A stretch of DNA of 64,000 nt from Areca catechu (Eukaryota > Streptophyta > Magnoliopsida > Arecales > Arecaceae), in contig CM038049.1 in the NCBI GenBank assembly GCA_021397845.1, forward strand, positions 110,452,877 through 110,516,876, read 5' to 3'. Position numbers and translations under genes: made by a program. Position 1 is the first letter of the stretch, and the number at the start of each line of letters is the position of its first letter. The notes below the pieces were generated by a model, which saw only the letters and a list, made by a program, of their open reading frames with translations, did no database searches and was not told where the DNA came from. Below, piece by piece: positions 24,408 to 33,162 of this stretch.

Positions 24408-25035
24408 TTACTGTTCTTCCTCAAAGCTGGAGTCCTTGTTGTCACTCCAGGTTGCCATCATGGCCTTCTTTCTTAGTCTTCTTCTGCTCTTCTTAAGTAA
24501 GGGACAGTCCATCTTGAAGTGGCCCGGTTTCTTGCATTCAAAGCATGTGGGCTGCTCCTTGTCTTTCTCCTTCTCCTTTTCTTTGCTCGGCTCTCCTTTT
24601 AGAGGTTTCTTTTTGAAGTTAAACTTTTTCTTCCTCATGAACCTCTTGAATTTTCTTGCCATAAGAGCCGTCTCATCTTCTTCATCTTCTTCTTCGGAGT
24701 CTTCACTTGAGTCATTTTTATTTGTTGAGTTGAAGACGATCACTTTCTTCTTGTCAACATCTACATTCTTTTGCTTCAATGAAAGCTTATATGTCATTAA
24801 TGAGCCCAACAATTGCTCGAGTCGAAGAGTGTTGATATCCTTGGCTTCCTCTATAGCCGTCACCTTGGCATCCCATGAAGATGGAAGAGACCTGAGAAGT
24901 TTGTTTACAAGTTCACCATTAGATATAATCTTTTCTAAGTTTCTCATGCCATTCACAATATTTGTGAACCTAGTATACATCTTACTAATAGATTCAGTAG
25001 GTTTCATTTTGAACATTTCATGTGTGAATGAGTAT
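24408..25035 (-). pseudogene. SIRE-like Gag, C-terminal part
   Basis: Continues Gag left of Gypsy-2: FTHEMFKMKPTESISKMYTR, LRSLPSSWDAKVTAIEEAKD, a Lys-rich region and an intact zinc knuckle CFECKKPGHFKMDC near 24550-24510, ending at a stop (24408-24410). The apparent longer frame to 25172 runs into the Gypsy-2 LTR and is not real. Gag coats element RNA in the particle. Confidence 0.88.
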
Positions 25036-25040
25036 GTTAA

Positions 25041-26421
25041 TGATGCGGCAAGCATATGATTAGTGATTTGATTCGTGTTTGTAGAGCAATGAAACCTAAT
25101 TAGACTAGCATTGTACTCATCATAATAAGTCTTAAGGATTACATGAAAAGGGACTATTACATGATTAGACACAATCCTAAAACTAAGAAGGAAGAAGATC
25201 TAGACAATAGGGGCTAATGATTGAGGACTTGCCTTGTTGAGCTTTCCAACCTTCTAATGATTTCAAACCTTGAAACTACCGATGCTCTGGACTGGAGAAC
25301 TCGGATAACAGAGATCAGAATGCTGGGCTTGGGCTTCAGCTTGTTGGTTCATTGTCAAGGGGAACCTTGTTCACAACTCAAAGACTTCGAAGGACCCTGC
25401 AATGAAGATCAAAAGTTAAGGAAGAAGAAAGCAGGCATATGGAAGGGATGGAATAATTTATGAGCAAGGAAGGAAGTCTGAGATGGTTTGGCCGGCTCCA
25501 ATGTATCCTTCTTGAACTTGGCGTTGGATGGCTTGGAGAAGAAAGTAGATTCGAGTGGGGGGAAAGGGGGCTTAGGAACAATCACTCAAAGAAATAATAT
25601 AAGACTACAACTTCAACTTCAACTTCATTTTTCATTCATCTCATCAAAATCCATCCCTTTTACAATGGGTGTCCAAGGCTTTTAATAGCCTCACAAAGCT
25701 AGCTTTTGAAATTTAAAAACTCCCCAAATCAAGGAGGATTACAAGGGGGGGTTGGAGGATTTGGTGGAGAGTTTGGAGGGATGTGGGGGGGGTTGGAGGA
25801 TTTGGTGGAGAGTTTGGAGGGATGTGGGGGGGGGTTGGAGGATTTGGTGGAGGACTTGGAGGGATGTGGCCAACCTCCTTGAATTTGAATCTTCCTTGTT
25901 GGCGCCCAAAGGGTGATGAGGTGGCTGGTGAAGTGGCACCTGATGACATGGCATGGTGAGGTGGTCTTCTACTTTGGATAAGAATGACATGTGGCACCCA
26001 GTGGTCCTAGTTGATGGTCCTTTTCTCTTGCTTGGTTGATGTGTCTTCTCTTCTTCATGTGGTCAAATTCTGGGGTCTAGAATTTGAGTCTTGTTGCTGG
26101 CTTTCATGGCTTTAAGACTTGATTAGACTTAACTCAACTGAATTAGACTTAACTCAACTGAACTGACTTGACTGACCTAGACTTTAAAACTTGAAATGGA
26201 CTTACAGGAAATGAAATTTTAAAAGTAATTACAGGACTCAATAAACACTCTTGATTTGAAACTCAAAATTAATTACAGGACTCTTGAAAAGGAAATGACT
26301 CTTGAAAATAAAATATTTTTGAACTAAAGGATACAAGGTAACCTAATTATCTTCGATCCAAATTGGGATAAGGCTAACCTTGTTGGAGTGAAGTTTCTTT
26401 CGGCTTCTGGTGTCCACACCA
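25041..26421 (-). repeat. 3' LTR of Gypsy-2
   Basis: TGATGCGGCAAGC...GTCCACACCA on the + strand. Contains three units of an about 42-bp G-rich (C-rich on the element strand) minisatellite at about 25741-25865. The Pol reading frame crosses into it from the interior. Confidence 0.95.
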
Positions 26422-27060
26422 ATTCTCCTGGGGTGGGCAGAACTCGACCCAGTCGAGTATGGTTCAGTTTTGCCTTGGTAATGCTCGAACAAGTCTGGGT
26501 TAAGTCTTTGCAGGTCCTCTCGAGTAATCCAAGAGTTGTCGGACATAGGTCGACCTTGCCATTGAACCAGGTATCGCTGATAGTCCTTATTCCTGGTAGT
26601 AATGGTCTTGTCATCCAGGATTCTCTCAATCCTCTCTCTTCGCTCAGATAGGGTTGGTGGTGGACACTCGGAAATATGTTCACTCTCAATGAAAGTTTCT
26701 GGCCCAAAATGCTCACTAGGTATTAGTACTGGTTATTTGTATTCTACTAGGTCTGAAGCATTAAAGGTTGTACTAATACCCATATCAGGTGGAAGTTCCA
26801 AAATATATGCATTAGGCCCTATTTTCTTTAAGATCTTGAAAGGTCCCGCTCCACGGGCATGCAGCTTCTTTATGGTTCTAGAGGGGAACCGTTCAGGGTT
26901 GAGCCTAATCATCGCATAATCCCCTTCGTAGAATTCTTTAGCCCTCTTATGTGAGTCAGCTAAGTGTTTGTAAGTTTCATTGCTCAGTTTGATCTTATTA
27001 CTGATTTCTTTATGCAAATTAGTGACATGCTGTGCGAAAGATTCAGCAAACTTAGAAAAT
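26341..27060 (-). pseudogene. Gypsy-2 integrase C-terminus and chromodomain
   Basis: From about 27060 the frame reads the integrase tail (HKEISNKIKLSNETYKHLAD; KKLHARGAGPFKILKKIGPN), a stop at 26733-26735 (GAA to TAA relative to Gypsy-1), then in the same frame a chromodomain (ERIERILDDK, RYLVQWQGR, SDNSWITREDL). It runs past the LTR border at 26421 and ends about 26343. Chromodomains in plant chromoviruses steer integration to marked chromatin. Confidence 0.82.
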
Positions 27061-27140
27061 TACACAAGCACTTACAAAATGCAGACTGAACTAGGCATCC
27101 TTATTGAGAGGAATTTTATTGGACTTTCTAGGACCTAAAT

Positions 27141-28028
27141 CTAATAGATTATTGACTCTCTAGGTTTGACCCTGGTTTGGTATGCACATGAGAATTTACC
27201 ATGGGTTCCTAGCAAATGCCATAAGGTTTTCCAAAAGTAGGTAGCAAAAGGAATAGGATTTAAAAGCTCATGCATCCTAGTAATCTCATCCAAATGAAAC
27301 TTAATGTCTCTAAAATTATGATAAGACTCAGGGAAAGGCAGGAAATAGGAATCCGAGACTTGGGATAATTTAGGGGAATCTTGAAACAGACCTTGGCTAA
27401 TTATGATGACCTTAAGATTAGAATTTTGATCTATAGGCGGGATGCTTCTAGGTAGTTGAAGGTAATTAGGAAAGTCTTCTAAAATAATGATTGGGTTCTT
27501 CTCAGGTACTTGAAGGAGTTCTTGTGTCGAAGCTAAAGTATTGGGTTCTTCCTGAGGGCATTGTCTTACAGGAACCAAGTCATCACTAAATTTTGGTTGT
27601 TTTGATGTTTTAGGATTAGGCTCAATAATCTTTTCTTTACCAAAGGTTTCCTCAGGTAAGGTACTAAAGTTGTTCTCTTCACAGTCTTCCCCTTCATTTT
27701 CATCTATTAAACTTATGTCAGTCTCATACATATATTTACTAGGTTCAAATTTGCCTTCTTCCTTCCCTAGCCCTTCAGTTTGAGGATACCCTAAGTCTTG
27801 AGTATTCATGAACTCAACTTGTACTTCAGGGTTCTTACTCCTATCATTCATATGAGCTAATGGGATAGTAGGAGTTGGTTGGTCTAAGGAAAATTGTTTA
27901 GCCAGCATTTGGTTCAATTGGGCCATTAGATCATTTAGGCCTCTCAGCGTGGTTTCAAGATTCGGGTCCATGGCTACACTGGACTGGGTCTGGACTGGTG
28001 AATATGAGGCTCCTGATCTAGTTTTCAT
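27141..28028 (-). CDS. Gypsy-2 chimeric ORF: Gag N-terminus, unknown middle, integrase fragment
   Basis: Open frame of 295 codons from ATG at 28026-28028 (MKTRSGASYSPVQ). About 20-40 N-terminal residues match the Gypsy-1 Gag start (MTTRAGTPYSPIQ). Residues about 45-260 match no Gypsy-1 domain: acidic and Pro-rich, with PEETFGKEKIIEPNPK, LEDFPNYLQLPRSIPP and FHLDEITRMHELLNP. Then YFWKTLWHLLGT, an integrase fragment, appears and the frame ends about 20 residues on. No zinc knuckle, protease or RT. The middle could come from another retroelement or a host transcript; I do not recognise it. The frame is intact in a very young insertion. Confidence 0.65.
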   Translation of the reverse strand: MKTRSGASYSPVQTQSSVAMDPNLETTLRGLNDLMAQLNQMLAKQFSLDQPTPTIPLAHMNDRSKNPEVQVEFMNTQDLGYPQTEGLGKEEGKFEPSKYMYETDISLIDENEGEDCEENNFSTLPEETFGKEKIIEPNPKTSKQPKFSDDLVPVRQCPQEEPNTLASTQELLQVPEKNPIIILEDFPNYLQLPRSIPPIDQNSNLKVIIISQGLFQDSPKLSQVSDSYFLPFPESYHNFRDIKFHLDEITRMHELLNPIPFATYFWKTLWHLLGTHGKFSCAYQTRVKPRESIIY

Positions 28029-29099
28029 GCATGCAAGTGGACTCAAGTTCGAGCTAAGGTTTCCTAGACCTAGAGCACAAATTAGAAATCTAATTAAGTG
28101 AACCAACTAGCTAGTAGTACTTATGGGACTTAGCCAGGTAGGTGGAGGGGAGTGTAGGTCCCTGATTGCCAACCTTAGACACCAATCTGAGATTGGCCAG
28201 GTAGGCGGACCAAATCACAAGCCCTGATGCACCAATCCTAGACACCAAGCCAGTAAGCACACACCAATTAGCTGACACAGTTAACTTGACCCTAACCTGA
28301 ACCCAACTTGTTGGTGTCCCTAACCCACTAGGGCAATTAACGTTCTACTCAATTTTAATTAACGGGCTGGGATCGATATGCTGGTTGGTGATTTTTGGGC
28401 TAGGGACAGGTGATGAAACCCTGACCCTATGTCAAATTGATGCCCTTAATTTGATTTCTCATGAGATGAATGAAATGCAAAGGTGCTGCAGAAGTGTGTT
28501 GCAATTTGAAAGTGGTGTGGAAAACGTGATGAAACAAATGCCCAAAAATTCTGAAAAATTCACAAAGGATTCCTAACTTATATGTTTCAATGTAGATGAA
28601 AGAAAATTTAAAACTAAAATCTATACTAATCTAAGCAGATCCTACAAATGAAGATAAATAAAAAGGACAGAACATAACCCTAATGACAGTGTCGAACTGC
28701 AGAAATTTTTATTTTTTTTATAATTTTTTTCTGATGATGAAATTTAATATGGTGATAACTGACTTAAAAAGGAACAAGAAAAAAAATATTTTAATAAAAA
28801 ATTAGTGACTTGCCTTTGAAGTTGCAAGCGGATTACAGTCAGCCTACAGAAAATACAGCAAGCAGAAAAACAGAACGTGACCAATGCAAAATTCACAAAT
28901 GAAATCTAAAAAATCCTTTGGCTTTCTTTTTCACGGGTCAATCACAATGGCACCCCGACACGCCTTAGGAGATCCCCGTGGAATGGGAAGAGAGGGTGTT
29001 TAAACCCTACTTTCTCCTAAGACCGGACGGCCTGGTAACGCCCCCGATCCAAGTACTTCAAGGACTTAATGCTATGCAATCAGGAACTTATTCTACCAT
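28029..29099 (-). other. 5' leader of Gypsy-2
   Basis: Homologous to the Gypsy-1 leader (43652-44667) along its length. Contains the shared module TAGACACCAAT (28176-28186), ATTGGCCAGGT (28192-28202) and a second TAGACACCA at 28239. An antisense frame here is discussed under rejected items. Confidence 0.8.
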
Positions 29100-29111
29100 G
29101 CTCTGATACCA
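29100..29111 (-). other. PBS of Gypsy-2
   Basis: GCTCTGATACCA on the + strand, three bases from the 5' LTR; initiator tRNA-Met complement. Confidence 0.9.
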
Positions 29112-29114
29112 AGA

Positions 29115-30495
29115 TGATGCGGCAAGCATATGATTAGTGATTTGATTCGTGTTTGTAGAGCAATGAAACCTAATTAGACTAGCATTGTACTCATCATAAT
29201 AAGTCTTAAGGATTACATGAAAAGGGACTATTACATGATTAGACACAATCCTAAAACTAAGAAGGAAGAAGATCTAGACAATAGGGGCTAATGATTGAGG
29301 ACTTGCCTTGTTGAGCTTTCCAACCTTCTAATGATTTCAAACCTTGAAACTACCGATGCTCTGGACTGGAGAACTCGGATAACAGAGATCAGAATGCTGG
29401 GCTTGGGCTTCAGCTTGTTGGTTCATTGTCAAGGGGAACCTTGTTCACAACTCAAAGACTTCGAAGGACCCTGCAATGAAGATCAAAAGTTAAGGAAGAA
29501 GAAAGCAGGCATATGGAAGGGATGGAATAATTTATGAGCAAGGAAGGAAGTCTGAGATGGTTTGGCCGGCTCCAATGTATCCTTCTTGAACTTGGCGTTG
29601 GATGGCTTGGAGAAGAAAGTAGATTCGAGTGGGGGGAAAGGGGGCTTAGGAACAATCACTCAAAGAAATAATATAAGACTACAACTTCAACTTCAACTTC
29701 ATTTTTCATTCATCTCATCAAAATCCATCCCTTTTACAATGGGTGTCCAAGGCTTTTAATAGCCTCACAAAGCTAGCTTTTGAAATTTAAAAACTCCCCA
29801 AATCAAGGAGGATTACAAGGGGGGGTTGGAGGATTTGGTGGAGAGTTTGGAGGGATGTGGGGGGGGTTGGAGGATTTGGTGGAGAGTTTGGAGGGATGTG
29901 GGGGGGGGTTGGAGGATTTGGTGGAGGACTTGGAGGGATGTGGCCAACCTCCTTGAATTTGAATCTTCCTTGTTGGCGCCCAAAGGGTGATGAGGTGGCT
30001 GGTGAAGTGGCACCTGATGACATGGCATGGTGAGGTGGTCTTCTACTTTGGATAAGAATGACATGTGGCACCCAGTGGTCCTAGTTGATGGTCCTTTTCT
30101 CTTGCTTGGTTGATGTGTCTTCTCTTCTTCATGTGGTCAAATTCTGGGGTCTAGAATTTGAGTCTTGTTGCTGGCTTTCATGGCTTTAAGACTTGATTAG
30201 ACTTAACTCAACTGAATTAGACTTAACTCAACTGAACTGACTTGACTGACCTAGACTTTAAAACTTGAAATGGACTTACAGGAAATGAAATTTTAAAAGT
30301 AATTACAGGACTCAATAAACACTCTTGATTTGAAACTCAAAATTAATTACAGGACTCTTGAAAAGGAAATGACTCTTGAAAATAAAATATTTTTGAACTA
30401 AAGGATACAAGGTAACCTAATTATCTTCGATCCAAATTGGGATAAGGCTAACCTTGTTGGAGTGAAGTTTCTTTCGGCTTCTGGTGTCCACACCA
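29115..30495 (-). repeat. 5' LTR of Gypsy-2
   Basis: Same sequence and length as 25041-26421 as far as compared, including the three-unit minisatellite at about 29815-29939. Confidence 0.95.
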
Positions 30496-30500
30496 GTTAA

Positions 30501-30885
30501 CCTTAGTAGTTTTCACTTGGTGTGTACCCTCATAGGTAACCTCAAGTGTGTCCCATATTTCCTTAGTGGAGATATAGTTATATATTCTATTGAATTCACT
30601 CGGATCAAGAGAGCAAAACAATAGATTCATAGCCTTCGCATGAAGCTCTATTTACTTAATGTCATTCTCAACCCAATCATCTTCCAATTTTGGAGTGAGA
30701 ATGCCATTAACCAACATAGTAGGCTGATGAGGACCTTTTATGATTATCCTCCAAAGATTATAATCAATAGCTTGAATGAATATGCGCATGCAAGTCTTCC
30801 AATACGTGTAATTTGTGCCATTAAATAGTGGGGGACGGTTCGAAGCTTGACCTTTAACAACATCCATACCTATTGGGGCTACCAT
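30501..30885 (-). pseudogene. SIRE-like Gag, N-terminal part
   Basis: ATG at 30883-30885, 44 bases from the PBS. Shows the UBN2/DUF4219-like copia Gag start (RPPLFNGTNYTYWKTCMRIF), one in-frame TAA near 30652-30654, then LFCSLDPSEFNRI and STKEIWDTLEVTYEGTHQVK up to GTTAA, where Gypsy-2 inserted. The frame continues correctly at 25035. Confidence 0.85.
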
Positions 30886-30928
30886 GATCTTTTACTCAAG
30901 ATCCTTGGATCTATAAGAGAGTACCAAT

Positions 30929-30940
30929 GCTCTGATACCA
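30929..30940 (-). other. PBS of the SIRE-like element
   Basis: GCTCTGATACCA on the + strand, initiator tRNA-Met complement on the element strand, two bases from the 5' LTR. Confidence 0.88.
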
Positions 30941-30942
30941 CT

Positions 30943-32359
30943 TGTTGCCCAGAAATGGAGCCCAAGAGGGGGGGTGAATTGGGTCTTTTAAAAATTCAAA
31001 GCAATTATGTGAAGGCCGTGTAGTGTTTGTGAATAATGCACTTGGATAAATGTAGCAAAAAATAATAAGTAAATTGCAGAAATTAAAGTGCAAGTAGAGA
31101 AAAGAGATAATCATAACACAAACATAAGGTTTTATAGTGGTTCGGTGTTCTCCAAACACCTACGTCCACTCCCCAAGCTTTCCTTGGAAATTTTCACTAT
31201 AATCTCTTTAAAGATTACAGCTGACTTGTTTTCTAAGGCTCACAAGTCAAAACATAAGTTGGTTTTATCATCTAGGCTCACCAACAAACCTTTACACTTG
31301 TTTTGGCTTTGGACTCACAAGTCAACCCTAGTTGGTTTTGGCTCACCAACAACCTTACAACCTACTTTCAAGAAGCTTGAAATCTAGGTCAAATAGCAAT
31401 AAATATAGAATTCAAGAATATAACACAAACAAACTCTCTTCTTAGAGTAGATGAGGAATCTTTGAAGCTCTTGAATGATTGCTTAATGTGACTTGGCTTG
31501 GAATCTTCTCAAGAACACTTTTGGAAAGATGAAATGAAAGTCTTTTAAGAGGAATCTCTCATTTTCTCCTTTTGGAAGTGGAATTCTTGAAAAAGGGCTT
31601 TAACTCTTGGATCTTTCTTTGTTTTCCAACTTTTCTCTTGCTTCATAAGTGAGTTTGGTGAAGCTTAAATACATGAAAAATATCCAAAAACCATTTTAGA
31701 CCGTTAAGGATCAAAAACTAGCCGTTTAGAATTAAAAATAATGATTTCAGGCTGTCAGAAAATAGATCCATTGAGATTGTTAGAATTCGAGTGTCGATAC
31801 TTAGCTGTCAGGTGTCGACACTTGGCTATCAGGTGTCGACACTTGAACTTTCAAATATCGACACTTGACTCACAGGTATCAACACTTGACACAAAAACTT
31901 CTCCATGGACATGTTCTGGATTTTCAAAAAGTCTCAGGCCTTGAGTCGACACTTGGGAACTTAAGTGTCGATACTTGAGTTTTAGGTGTCGACACTTGGC
32001 GTGCCATGAAAAATTTTTGCATGCCAAATGCTGAAGTATTGATACTTGGGCTCCCAAGTGTCGACACTTGGTTCTGTAATTTTCAGAATTAAGTGCCAAT
32101 CAAGCCAAAAATATAAAGATTTTTCATGAAACATAAAAGCAACATATATAAACAAAAATTGAACTTATTTATGCCCTTTTTTCCTGAAAAAGATTCCTCA
32201 AATTGCGAGAAATGCTTCATGCCAAAGCGTGCCACGATATCTTAATTTTGAAAATTTGAGGTGCTTGTTTCCTGAAAACTCACAACTAGAAATAATCATT
32301 AGTACAAAATATATACTCAATATTTTGTTATTCATCAAAATCACAGGGTAGAGCCAACA
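30943..32359 (-). repeat. 5' LTR of the SIRE-like element
   Basis: 1417 bp, parallel to 15825-17223 throughout (GTGGTTCGGTGTTCTCCAAACACC, AGTAGATGAGGAATCTTTGAAGC and others, shortened here), with scattered transitions. Confidence 0.93.
31783..32072. promoter_or_regulatory. Same TGTCGACACTTG array in the SIRE-like 5' LTR
   Basis: About ten copies in the same order as in the other LTR, with a different set of CpG-type changes (for example AATATCGACACTTGA where the other LTR has AGTGTCGACACTTGA). Confidence 0.7.
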
Positions 32360-32682
32360 CTTTATATAACCATTATAAAAAATTATCCATCTTAGTATAT
32401 GAAATTAAATCAAATACTATTTCTGATGAGCAAGGCATGTTATAGATAGGACACCTAGACTTAGTTTCTAACTCATTCAAGTGTTTGTGAGGCCCTTTAT
32501 ATTGAAAATTCTTGAAGTTGGGATTGAGAAATCAAAGTACTACTCGTGAACAATGATTAAGCACATCTAGGTTCTTTTTGATTGCAGGCAGGCTGATATC
32601 AAAGATCATGTAGGCTGGTTCCGTGTATGGCATCAATGGCTTCTCCTTAAAGTAAATTTTATTGTCTCATAAAATTCTAATA
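32360..32682 (+). repeat. 3' LTR of Copia-H, right part
   Basis: Resumes with CTTTA (target copy; left copy CTCTA, one mismatch) and continues parallel to 11345-11650: CCATTATAAAAAATTATCCATCTTA, then CTGATGAGCAAGGCATGTTATA, to about ATTCTAATA. Confidence 0.75.
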
Positions 32683-33019
32683 TAATATTCTCTTGTTCAA
32701 GCAATAACTGGTGAATTTTCTTTCACGTTAAAATTGACCCTCGGTTCACAAGTGGAAAATGGTTTCTAAGATATAAGCTCACCAGGATCTTTCTTTTGAA
32801 TATATATAAGGATCATAAGAAGTATAAGCAATTTTTGAGTCGGTGTTCAAATTTTCCAAGTATCTTGTTCGTAAAATGAGATGAGGAGGGATATTAACTA
32901 ACTTGCTTTGTAAGATTGTATCAATGTTTAGATTTTTCATACAAGATTCTTGGAGAAGGATTTGGTTTCCAAGGATATCATCTATCGATCGATAGGAAGA
33001 ATGATGCATTGAAAGATAA

Positions 33020-33162
33020 AATGTTAGCATTGAACGAGTTGACACAAAGAACAATATAGCAGACCCATTCACTAAAGTATTAGCCAAGTAGCAGTTAGAT
33101 CATCACTTAGATTGTATGGGCATAAAATACGAGGGCGATTGGCTTTTATACAAGTGGGAGTT
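33020..33162 (+). pseudogene. Copia RNase H tail of a truncated element
   Basis: Broken translation gives RVDTKNNIADPFTK, DHHLDCMGIKYEGDWLLYK, then a PPT-like AAGTGGGAG at the LTR border. This is closely like the end of Copia-3 Pol (RVDTKNNVADPFTK, HLECMGLRFKGDWL). The upstream part is missing or unreadable from about 32683. Confidence 0.75.

Larger units (their letters stand above)
25041..30495 (-). mobile_element. Gypsy-2, young non-autonomous chromovirus
   Basis: LTRs 25041-26421 and 29115-30495 are both 1381 bp, at a constant offset of 4074. Every stretch compared, including long G runs, is the same. TSD GTTAA at 25036-25040 and 30496-30500. The 2.7-kb interior has a PBS, leader, one chimeric ORF and the integrase C-terminus plus chromodomain. 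Protease, RT and RNase H are absent. It must have used proteins of an intact relative such as the Gypsy-1 family. LTR identity makes it the youngest insertion here. Confidence 0.95.
15825..32359 (-). mobile_element. SIRE-like copia element with env-position accessory ORF
   Basis: LTRs 15825-17223 and 30943-32359 both read TGTTG...GAGCCAACA on the + strand. The element lies inside the Copia-H 3' LTR with flanks CTCTA/CTTTA. PBS, PPT, Gag (CCHC), coiled coil, integrase, RT and RNase H are all on the - strand. An extra ORF lies between RNase H and PPT, where SIRE/Maximus elements carry an env-like gene. Gag is split by Gypsy-2 (25041-30495). Without that insert the element is about 11.1 kb, normal for SIRE-like elements. 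LTRs differ at many sites and by 18 bp in length, so it is moderately old. Confidence 0.92.
11195..32682 (+). mobile_element. Copia-H, old copia element hosting a nested SIRE-like copia
   Basis: 5' LTR 11195-about 11650 and a split 3' LTR (15667-15824 plus 32360-about 32682). Both LTRs begin TGTTGGAATTTATCTGA and share GGATATATTTGATGGTTATTGT. Removing 15825-32359 rejoins the 3' LTR, and its sequence there matches the unbroken 5' LTR around 11325-11345. Between LTRs are Gag and integrase remnants on the + strand with many stops, and I found no RT, so it is old and internally deleted. No clean target duplication was found at the outer ends. Confidence 0.82.

Noticed and set aside
24436..25059. 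207-codon + strand frame with an apparent Ser-rich and hydrophobic protein
   Set aside because: Shadow of the SIRE-like Gag on the opposite strand.
25713..25997. Pro-rich and His/Pro-rich frames on the - strand, repeated at 29787-30071, 42676-42978, 49899-50174 and 5682-5939
   Set aside because: They are translations of the C-rich minisatellite and flanks in the gypsy LTRs, in different frames in each copy.
27170..27260. Integrase fragment in the Gypsy-2 ORF as evidence of a complete integrase
   Set aside because: Only the YFWKTLW region is present. The first catalytic residues are missing and the frame ends soon after.
28385..28576. Antisense frame of about 63 codons in the Gypsy-2 leader, with a counterpart at 44120-44329 in Gypsy-1
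   Set aside because: The two leaders are near-copies, so a shared frame is not evidence of selection, and the Gypsy-2 copy lacks an ATG at its listed start.
31741..31944. Cys/Arg-rich repeat protein frame (CRYLAVRCRHLAIRCRHL)
   Set aside because: Translation of the palindromic motif array in the LTR; not open in the other LTR.
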